Origin: Candidatus Woesearchaeota archaeon
GTDB lineage: Archaea; Nanobdellota; Nanobdellia; SCGC-AAA011-G17; GW2011-AR18
Reading direction: 5' to 3'
Length of the DNA stretch: 53,933 nt
NCBI GenBank assembly: GCA_018302545.1
Contig: JAGVZM010000004.1
Coordinates: forward strand, 1 to 53,933
The notes beneath the pieces are model-generated. The model was not told the origin of the DNA. It saw only the letters and a list, made by a program, of their open reading frames with translations, and did not search any database. The position numbers and the translations under genes are program-made. Shown here piece after piece: positions 9,677 to 16,712 of the stretch (the stretch's first letter is position 1; each line of letters begins with the position of its first letter).

Positions 9677-10705
9677 ATGGGTGTAAATATTGGATCAGTT
9701 GTCTCTAGACATGAGATAGGATTTGGAGATTTGAAGCATAAGATTGTAGGTGTGGATGCTTATAATGCTTTGTATCAATTTTTAAGTTCTATAAGAGGTT
9801 ATGATGGAAGTTATTTGATGGACGAAAAAGGTAATGTTACTTCTCATTTGCAAGGATTGTTTAATAGAACTTTGAATTTAATGAGCAAAGGTGTAAAATT
9901 AGTTTATGTATTTGATGGTGAACCTCCTAAATTGAAGTTTTCTGAAAATGAATTTAGAAAGGAGAGAAAAGCTATTGCTGAAGCTAAATTTGTAGAAGCT
10001 TCTGATGATGATAATTTAGATGAGATGTATAAATATAGCAAACAATTTATGAAATTAACTAAAAATATGGTTGAAGAGAGTAAAAAACTTATTAGTGCTA
10101 TGGGTTTGCCTGTTGTCCAAGCACCTAGTGAAGCTGAAGGACAGGTTGCTTATTTATGTAGAGAGGGATTAGTTGATTATTCTGCTTCACAAGATTATGA
10201 TTCTTTGTTATTTGGTGCTCCTAGACTTGTTAGAAATTTAACTTTAAGTCAAAAGAGAAGAATTAGAGGTGGCAAAACTGTTTTTACTTTTTTGGAATTA
10301 GTTAAATTAGATGAAGTATTAAAAGAACTTCAGTTAAATCAAGAACAATTAATTGCTTTAGGTATTTTATGTGGTACTGATTTTAATGTTGGAGGCGTTA
10401 AGGGTTTTGGACCTAAGAAGGCTTTGAAGTTAGTTAAAGAATATAAAAATTTTGAACAATTTGATAAGATGTTTAATAATTTAAATGTTGAATTTAAGTG
10501 GAATGATGTTTATGATATTTTTGTAAATTTACCTGTAACTAAAAATGTAAAATTAAGATGGGATGAAGTTAATAATGAGAAAGTTAAGAAGGTTTTAGTT
10601 AAAGATCATGATTTTAATGAAGAAAGAGTTCAGAGTTCTTTAGATAAGTATAGAAAGGAAAATAAAAATTCTAATCAGAAAGGATTAGGGGAATTTTTTA
10701 ATTAG
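9677..10705 (+). CDS. fen: Flap endonuclease 1 (FEN1)
   Basis: 342-aa structure-specific 5' nuclease that removes RNA-DNA flaps in Okazaki-fragment maturation and repair. The XPG-N domain begins with the invariant MGV and carries D27 in KIVGVDAYNALY and FDGEPP; the XPG-I domain has APSEAEGQVAYL and ASQDYDSLLFG; a helix-hairpin-helix follows (GGVKGFGPKKALKL). The C-terminus ends in a textbook PCNA-binding PIP box QKGLGEFF (334-341). Transcription is probably leaderless. Its 3' end overlaps the convergent TPR gene by 8 bp. Confidence 0.95.
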   Translation: MGVNIGSVVSRHEIGFGDLKHKIVGVDAYNALYQFLSSIRGYDGSYLMDEKGNVTSHLQGLFNRTLNLMSKGVKLVYVFDGEPPKLKFSENEFRKERKAIAEAKFVEASDDDNLDEMYKYSKQFMKLTKNMVEESKKLISAMGLPVVQAPSEAEGQVAYLCREGLVDYSASQDYDSLLFGAPRLVRNLTLSQKRRIRGGKTVFTFLELVKLDEVLKELQLNQEQLIALGILCGTDFNVGGVKGFGPKKALKLVKEYKNFEQFDKMFNNLNVEFKWNDVYDIFVNLPVTKNVKLRWDEVNNEKVKKVLVKDHDFNEERVQSSLDKYRKENKNSNQKGLGEFFN

Positions 10706-12524
10706 GTGAGCTTAAAGTTCTTCTTATTTCATTTACTTCAGCATTATGTGATGTGCTTAATTGTGTTGCTCTTGAAACTAAGTATCTTATGTATTTTTCT
10801 TCTTTGGTTCCACTAATACCTATTTGCGCTTTCGCAATCATTAAGTAAGGTTCTGGTTTATTAGGATCTAGTTCTTTTGCAGCTAAAGCATATGATTTTG
10901 ATCTTTCGAAATCTGGTTTTGGATCAAACTCAATAAGCAAACCTTCTTTTTTTGTCTTAGCTCTTTCATAGAAACCTTTTGAATGATTTATTAAAACTTT
11001 AAATGCCTCTTCTCTTGTTTTTTTGATTCTTTTTTCTACTAATCTTTCATCTAATGAACCTGCTAAATCTAACTCTTGTTGAGCGTATCTAATAACTTTA
11101 TCTAATTCTCCGCTTCTTGCACCCCTTCCAATAATTATATCTGCTAACATCCAATGTGATTCCCCATAATTCGGATCTAATTTTATTGCTTCTCTAGCTA
11201 AATTTTCTGCTCTTTCATAAAATTCATCCTTTTGACATTCTTCTACATCATTTCCAGATATAACTTCTCTTTCTGCAGAATCTAAAATATAAGAAGTATA
11301 TTTTCTTTTGATTCCTTTTGCTTCTTCTTCTAAATCTTTTCTTTTTTTTGTTGCACAGCTTAATTTATAAAATATAAACTTTCTTGTTCCATTATCGCTT
11401 AGTTTTGAGTCTAATCTAGCTAATTCTAATTGGGCCCTTGCAATTGTTAAATGGGCTTCTACTGATTTTTCTTCATCTAATTTTAATGCTTTTTGTGCTG
11501 CTTCTCTGGCTGAACTATAAACTTCTTTTGCTTCATCTATTTTTCCACTACTCTCTAAAGTTAAAGCTTCAGATACTAGTGCTCTTGATTCATCTACAAG
11601 TACTTTTGGTATTCCCTTTATTATATGTTCATATTTTTCTTTTAATTTTCCTTCTTTTAATATTGGGTCTAAGTCTGTTATTTGGGCTAGAGCTAAATAT
11701 TGTAGTGCTACATCTAAAGTTTTGTGCAGTCCTCTTGTTACTAAACCTGTTTCATATAAACAAGTAAACATTAATTCATTTATTCTAGAATTATTGGGGT
11801 TTAAATGTAATGCTTCTTCTGTTTTTTCTCTTGCCTCTGAATAAGCATTTAATGATATTCCCAAGTTTTGGCCTATTGCATCTCTTGCACTTCTTAACCT
11901 TCCCATAATATCTGATTCTAATGATCTTAATCTTGTTTCATGAGTTATTATCGATCTTATTCTCCTTACATATAAATCATTTACTGCTTCTGCGAAAGGA
12001 ACTTTTGCTTTTTCTAAAATTTCTTTAAAATTAGGATCATAAGATGGTACTCTGTCTGGATCTAGACTATATTCCTTTGCATATTCTACTTCTTCTTCAG
12101 TTATTTTGTGTGTATTGGGTACTCTTTTTTCTTTATCTGTACCTATGAAAGTTGTTACTTCTTGTATTCCATATGGATAAGGGGATTCTGAAACTGATAA
12201 ACCTGAATTATAACCGGGAGGATCTAACCTCATTTCTATTGCAAATAATTTCTCTAGGTCTCTTCCTTCACTTACTGTTTCTATCCCAATTGTTATTCTT
12301 GGTTTATTTTGATCATCTTTGGAAGCAAATATTTTTCTATCAACACTTTTTACTTTAACGAATGAAGGTTCTAAATTTTTTAATTCTAATGGGGCTGTTA
12401 TCACTTCAATAGCTTTTGCTTTTAATCTTCTTCCTAATTTACTCAATTCTCTTGTTTTTTGCCCTTCTCCAATATATGAGGGATGGACATTGAAATCTTG
12501 ATCTACTAATTTTAGTTCTAACAT
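10698..12524 (-). CDS. TPR-repeat protein (608 aa)
   Basis: Soluble protein. An N-terminal mixed beta region (about 1-130) precedes an all-helical part (about 180-608) with TPR-like repeats marked by ALKLDEEKSVEAHLTIARAQ, AIKLDPNYGESHWMLADI and AAKELDPNKPEPYLMIAKAQ. The stretch AREAIKLDPNYGESHWMLAD is closely paralogous to AREALHLNPNSAKAHWRLAD in the 198-aa protein at 16116. The C-terminus follows the same Y/F-I-x3-L-x2-A pattern that ends its neighbours. The gene follows the 452-aa coiled-coil gene by one base, so they form an operon. TPRs are scaffolds; no enzymatic motif is seen. Confidence 0.7.
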   Translation of the reverse strand: MLELKLVDQDFNVHPSYIGEGQKTRELSKLGRRLKAKAIEVITAPLELKNLEPSFVKVKSVDRKIFASKDDQNKPRITIGIETVSEGRDLEKLFAIEMRLDPPGYNSGLSVSESPYPYGIQEVTTFIGTDKEKRVPNTHKITEEEVEYAKEYSLDPDRVPSYDPNFKEILEKAKVPFAEAVNDLYVRRIRSIITHETRLRSLESDIMGRLRSARDAIGQNLGISLNAYSEAREKTEEALHLNPNNSRINELMFTCLYETGLVTRGLHKTLDVALQYLALAQITDLDPILKEGKLKEKYEHIIKGIPKVLVDESRALVSEALTLESSGKIDEAKEVYSSAREAAQKALKLDEEKSVEAHLTIARAQLELARLDSKLSDNGTRKFIFYKLSCATKKRKDLEEEAKGIKRKYTSYILDSAEREVISGNDVEECQKDEFYERAENLAREAIKLDPNYGESHWMLADIIIGRGARSGELDKVIRYAQQELDLAGSLDERLVEKRIKKTREEAFKVLINHSKGFYERAKTKKEGLLIEFDPKPDFERSKSYALAAKELDPNKPEPYLMIAKAQIGISGTKEEKYIRYLVSRATQLSTSHNAEVNEIRRTLSSPN

Positions 12525-12525
12525 T

Positions 12526-13884
12526 TTATTCTAATCCTCTTCTAATTTGATCTGCTCTTTTTCTGAGATTTTTGTCTAACCCCTCTGCTTTTTTTAGATT
12601 ATGTTTTATGAATCTTGCTTGTGAAGCTCCATCTATTTTGTAAACTGCTTCTGCTAGTAAGAAGTAGGATTCTGCGGAATTTACATCTAAAGTTTTTGCA
12701 TCTGATGCATATCCTTTTGCTTCTTTATATTCAGTTAATCTCATTGAACATCTAGCTGCGCCTAATAGTGCTGCATGATTTTTATTATCTGTTCCTAAGA
12801 CAATTGTGAACATTTCTCTTGCTTTTTTAGGATCTTTTCTTTCTATACTTGTTGCTTCTGCATAAAGATTTACTGTTCTCTGCTCTCTTGAGACATCATA
12901 TCCTTGGAATTGCTCTTCAATTAATTTCTTTGCATCTTCTGTTCTACCTTTTCTAATTTTATCTATTAAAGTTGTATATTGTGGATGTTCTGAATTTTGT
13001 AATTTTGTTACTACTGTATCTACTTTTGCTAGCATATCTCCATTTGCTTCACCTAATTGAGATTCATATGCTTTAATTCTTGATTCTAGTCTTACTCTTT
13101 CTTCAGTTACTTGAGCTATATATCTTGTAGCAGCATCTAATGCTTGTTCTTTTCCAGATAAGTCTCTACTTAAATTTGCAACTCTTTCTGCTAATGCTTG
13201 TTCTGTTTTTGATGCTTTTTCAGCTTGGGCTTTTTCTAATGTTACTAATCTAGCTTCATATTCAGATGCTTTTTGTGTTGCTGCTCTTTCTTTAGTTCTT
13301 GCTTCTAGTGCAACTCTCTTTGCTTCATCTAATCTTGCTCTGAAATCTTCTGCTTGTGATCTATAAGTCTCTGCTTGTCTTAATGCATCATTTCTCTCTA
13401 CCATTCTTGCTTGTAGATTATTTCTTAATGCATCTTCTTGAGTTCTACTCATAGTTCCTTTATTTGCTAATTCTCTCTCTAATCTTTCTACTTCTTCTTC
13501 TAATCTACTAAGTTGCACTTCATTTCCAGTTTGTTGTGGTGGAGAAATTCCTTGTGATTGTAAGTATGCTCTTCTATCTCTTCTATATATTTTTATATCA
13601 TCTGCAGATTTTACTCCAGTGATTAATTCATTTACCCTTCTAAGTATCTCTTCTTCTTGCTCACTTACTTGTTCTCCCCTTTGTAATCTTTGTTGTATGG
13701 GCCTAATTACTGTTCCTTGAATATCCCTTAAGGATGCTCTTACTACATTGTAAAGAATTTTATTTGCAGAGGTTCTTGGTAATCCTATAGTATTGTAAAT
13801 TATTAATCCTTCTGGTAATTCAACTAATCCAAGATAATCGAAACTTGGATCTAGTGAGCTTTCCTGAACTGGTTCATCTGTCAT
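12526..13884 (-). CDS. Coiled-coil and TPR-repeat protein (452 aa)
   Basis: The N-terminal 110 residues (FDYLGLVELPEGLIIYNTIG...) are a globular region I do not recognise. A long Ala/Glu/Arg-rich coiled coil follows (about 120-285), then TPR-like helices (about 300-452; NHAALLGAARCSMRLTEYKE, SAESYFLLAEAVYKIDG). The last segment, ARFIKHNLKKAEGLDK, matches the C-termini of the 198-aa and 309-aa neighbours. It is probably an elongated cytosolic scaffold. It is first gene of a two-gene operon with the 608-aa TPR protein; a TTTTTAAATC element about 25-30 nt before the ATG (near 13908-13918, minus strand) is its probable promoter. Confidence 0.65.
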   Translation of the reverse strand: MTDEPVQESSLDPSFDYLGLVELPEGLIIYNTIGLPRTSANKILYNVVRASLRDIQGTVIRPIQQRLQRGEQVSEQEEEILRRVNELITGVKSADDIKIYRRDRRAYLQSQGISPPQQTGNEVQLSRLEEEVERLERELANKGTMSRTQEDALRNNLQARMVERNDALRQAETYRSQAEDFRARLDEAKRVALEARTKERAATQKASEYEARLVTLEKAQAEKASKTEQALAERVANLSRDLSGKEQALDAATRYIAQVTEERVRLESRIKAYESQLGEANGDMLAKVDTVVTKLQNSEHPQYTTLIDKIRKGRTEDAKKLIEEQFQGYDVSREQRTVNLYAEATSIERKDPKKAREMFTIVLGTDNKNHAALLGAARCSMRLTEYKEAKGYASDAKTLDVNSAESYFLLAEAVYKIDGASQARFIKHNLKKAEGLDKNLRKRADQIRRGLE

Positions 13885-13959
13885 TTTAGTTTTTGCTAAC
13901 TTATCTTCTTTTTAAATCTTTCTTTTTGTAATTACTTAACGGTAGTGTATATGCAAAGA

Positions 13960-13968
13960 TTTATATAC
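13960..13968 (+). promoter_or_regulatory. TATA box for the PP2C-like gene
   Basis: TTTATATAC is centred 25 nt before ATG 13989, consistent with leaderless transcription. Confidence 0.55.
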
Positions 13969-13988
13969 TTTATTGTGTTTTTATTTTT

Positions 13989-15185
13989 ATGGTACAATTA
14001 AAAGATTCAAAAGTTAGAGGTTTGTTAGGAAAAGGTATTGAAAAAATAACTGATCAAGAAGAAAGATCTCCTTCTTTACAAGTACATGCAGTTAGAAGAC
14101 CTGCTCAAGATGGTTATAATGATGTTGGCGTAGTTTATGTTGCACCATGGATTCAAGTTCCTGGTACTAAAGTACAGAGTCCTCATTTAGCTATACAAGG
14201 GAGTGAGGGTAAACTTGGTAATTTTTATTGTGTTGCAGAAGGATTTGATCCTAGTAATCATGGTAGTTATAGAAGTTCTCAGGGACATATTGCTGCTTTA
14301 GCAGCTTCAATTTCTTTTATGGAAAATGCTTATCCTGCTTTGATTGCTGCGAAGAATCCTGTTGATATGATGGAAAGGTTAACAAGAACTACTCTTGATG
14401 GTACTGTTCAAAAATTAAAAAATGAAAGTATGAGGAGAGCAGATTTAGATTTAGGATTATTAGCTATTTTGCCTTCAACAAAGGAAGGTGAGGCAAGAGT
14501 GGCAGTAGCTAATATGGGTAATACCAATGTATTAAAATATGATTCAAGAACTAAAACTTTTAGTTTTATGTTTGATAGAAATTCAATAGGAGAACAACAT
14601 GCTTATCGTAAAGGGGTTCCTATCTTTGATAATGGAAGTGCTTATACAAGTCAACAATCTATTGCAATTGCAGAGGATACTATAAATCAAGGAGATGAAT
14701 TATACTTACTTACCTTTATTGCTGATGCTTGGATACATCCTAATGGACCAAATACTCCTTTTATAACTGGAGGAATTGGTAGAAGAGATAGACACTTAGC
14801 AGATGTTAGAGATTCTGAAACAGGATATGTTGACCTTACTAAACTTAGAACAAAGCATTCTGATATGAGATTAGGGACTAGTATCCAAAAAATGTCTGAA
14901 GGAATAGCTGATGCTACTAATGAACTTGATAAAGTTTACTATCATGGAAGTGGAGTCTGGTGGGATTGTGCGGCTATTGGAGTGAGGTATATGGCAGAGG
15001 TTGATACTCCTGATAGGACTGCCTTTTATGTTAATGAAATTGTTAAATTAGCTGGTGAAACTGAGAGTTTAGCAAAATTAATTCCTGCTGGTGCTGGAGG
15101 GGTTAAAGAAGGGGCTGCTACTAAATTATTGCCTGCTGCAATACAAAGTTTAGTTAAATCAGAGAGTGGAAAACTTAAGAAGTAA
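13989..15185 (+). CDS. PP2C-like protein, possibly a pseudophosphatase
   Basis: 398-aa soluble protein. Several segments follow the order of PP2C/PPM phosphatase motifs in altered form: RRPAQDGYNDVGVVYV for the first strand, FYCVAEGFDPSNHGSY for the FDGHGG loop, VAVANMGNTNVLKYD for the VGDSRxxLY strand, INQGDELYLLTFIADAW for GDxxLLxSDG, and WWDCAAIGVRYM for the last DDxTxIVVR strand. Several metal-binding Asp positions appear changed (DGH to EGF, GD to GN), so it may bind phosphoproteins rather than dephosphorylate them. It is the only plus-strand gene inside a minus-strand TPR/glycosyltransferase cluster. The assignment is by eye and needs a profile search. Confidence 0.4.
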   Translation: MVQLKDSKVRGLLGKGIEKITDQEERSPSLQVHAVRRPAQDGYNDVGVVYVAPWIQVPGTKVQSPHLAIQGSEGKLGNFYCVAEGFDPSNHGSYRSSQGHIAALAASISFMENAYPALIAAKNPVDMMERLTRTTLDGTVQKLKNESMRRADLDLGLLAILPSTKEGEARVAVANMGNTNVLKYDSRTKTFSFMFDRNSIGEQHAYRKGVPIFDNGSAYTSQQSIAIAEDTINQGDELYLLTFIADAWIHPNGPNTPFITGGIGRRDRHLADVRDSETGYVDLTKLRTKHSDMRLGTSIQKMSEGIADATNELDKVYYHGSGVWWDCAAIGVRYMAEVDTPDRTAFYVNEIVKLAGETESLAKLIPAGAGGVKEGAATKLLPAAIQSLVKSESGKLKK

Positions 15186-15186
15186 T

Positions 15187-16116
15187 TCATTTATTTAATT
15201 CTTTTTTTAGATCTTCAATTTCTCTTCTCATATTTTCTTTATAAGGTTTTGACCTTGATAATTTTTCTGCTAATCCTAATTGATAATTTATGAATCTTTT
15301 AATTCCATCATTGTTCAGATTTCCTTCTAAAATACTTAAATATACTTGCATTCTAGCAGTTAGGTATCTTGCCTCAGCTTTTTCTTCATCTGAATTCTCT
15401 CCTTTTGAAATATTTATTGCTAAATTTTTTCCATATCTTAATGCTTTTAGGTAACCTCCTCTTGATTCTTGTTTTATACCCCCTTTTAAGGTTCTATATG
15501 AAATTTCTCCTATCTCATTAATTTCTATTAATCTTTCTGCTGCTGTTTTCTTTGGCTCTAGAATTGGGGCTAAAACTAGCTCATATAAATCTAAAACTTC
15601 TCTTTGAAAAGATATATCTGTGTGCCATAATGCTTCTTTTATCCCCCTTCCATTAAATTTAGGAACCTTTTCTCTAAAATCTATTCCATATAAAATTGAT
15701 TCGATAGAACTTCCTGTATCTACTCTAACTACTCTTTCTTTTTCTGGATCATCTCTATAAATTGTTAATAAACAATAATTTGATTTGTCTTCTTCTACCT
15801 CTGTCTCTTTATTATCTACTAATAATAATCCTGGAAATTTTTTTGGATTTACACTAATCTCTGTTCTGTAATGAACCTCTTTCTCATCTTCTCTCATTAC
15901 TCTTATAGTAATTCCTAGATTAGTATCTTCATCTTCATATAAATATCCTCTTTCCTCTGTTTCTAATGGTTCTCCTTTTTCATCTTTACTACCCAATAAT
16001 ATCTCTAGAATTCCTAATCTTTTTATTTCTAAAATATCTTCCTTAGCTATTTCTTCAAATGATCCATCTAAGTCTAATTCTCTTCTTACTCTTGAAACTA
16101 ATTTGAATGTTTTCAT
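15187..16116 (-). CDS. Hypothetical protein with C-terminal TPR-like module (309 aa)
   Basis: A mixed alpha/beta N-terminal region rich in acidic residues (about 1-160) is followed by a helical C-terminal half. The end, KRFINYQLGLAEKLSRS...MRREIEDLKKELNK, is the shared terminal motif found in the 198-aa and 452-aa neighbours. The N-terminal region may be distantly related to that of the 608-aa protein (both start x-KLV and have ITIxxETVS/ITIRVMRED-like strands), but this is weak. Its ATG overlaps the upstream stop by one base (TAATG), so it is translationally coupled to the 198-aa TPR gene and ends the operon. Confidence 0.6.
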   Translation of the reverse strand: MKTFKLVSRVRRELDLDGSFEEIAKEDILEIKRLGILEILLGSKDEKGEPLETEERGYLYEDEDTNLGITIRVMREDEKEVHYRTEISVNPKKFPGLLLVDNKETEVEEDKSNYCLLTIYRDDPEKERVVRVDTGSSIESILYGIDFREKVPKFNGRGIKEALWHTDISFQREVLDLYELVLAPILEPKKTAAERLIEINEIGEISYRTLKGGIKQESRGGYLKALRYGKNLAINISKGENSDEEKAEARYLTARMQVYLSILEGNLNNDGIKRFINYQLGLAEKLSRSKPYKENMRREIEDLKKELNK

Positions 16117-16712
16117 TATTGATCATTTTTTCTTAATTTTATTCTCAATTCTTTTGTTTTTTCTTTATATGAGGAGTCTAATTTTTCTGCTTTCCATAGA
16201 TGGAAATTTATGAATCTTGCTTGTTTTTCTCCACTAATTTTATATTCTGCTAATGCCACTAAGTAATGTGCTTCTGCTGTTTCTCCATTTGCTCTTAATG
16301 CTGTTTCAGAATATTTTTTTGCTAGACAATTGTTCTTTTTACCTGATATTTTTAAAGCATCTTTGGCTCCTTCCATTAAATAATGCAAATAAATTCTTCT
16401 TCTTTCTTCTGCTACTTCTTTGTATTCTAGGGCTAGTCTTTCTGATTCATCTAAATGATAAGTTATTTCTTCTAAACCTTCGTCTAATCTAAATTCATTT
16501 CCAGTTATGCCTAAAATTATGTCTGCTAATCTCCAATGTGCTTTTGCAGAATTTGGGTTTAAATGTAATGCTTCTCTTGCTAGAGTTTCTGCATTTCTAT
16601 AATATTCTAATCTTCTTAGTATATCTTTTTCTTCATTTCCTAATCCTATAATTTTTGCTATAGATGATAATAATTTGTTTGCTCTTTCTTCGGGAGTTAA
16701 TTCTCTTGACAT
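16116..16712 (-). CDS. TPR-repeat protein (198 aa)
   Basis: All-helical protein with TPR units: AREALHLNPNSAKAHWRLAD, an irregular EITYHLDESERLALE helix pair, then ETALRANGETAEAHYLVALA and a terminal KQARFINFHLWKAEKLD. It looks like a compact paralogue of the C-terminal half of the 608-aa protein at 10698. The ATG directly follows the stop of the glycosyltransferase fusion region in a tightly packed operon with no intergenic space. Role: probably a protein-protein scaffold; no catalytic residues. Confidence 0.65.
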   Translation of the reverse strand: MSRELTPEERANKLLSSIAKIIGLGNEEKDILRRLEYYRNAETLAREALHLNPNSAKAHWRLADIILGITGNEFRLDEGLEEITYHLDESERLALEYKEVAEERRRIYLHYLMEGAKDALKISGKKNNCLAKKYSETALRANGETAEAHYLVALAEYKISGEKQARFINFHLWKAEKLDSSYKEKTKELRIKLRKNDQ

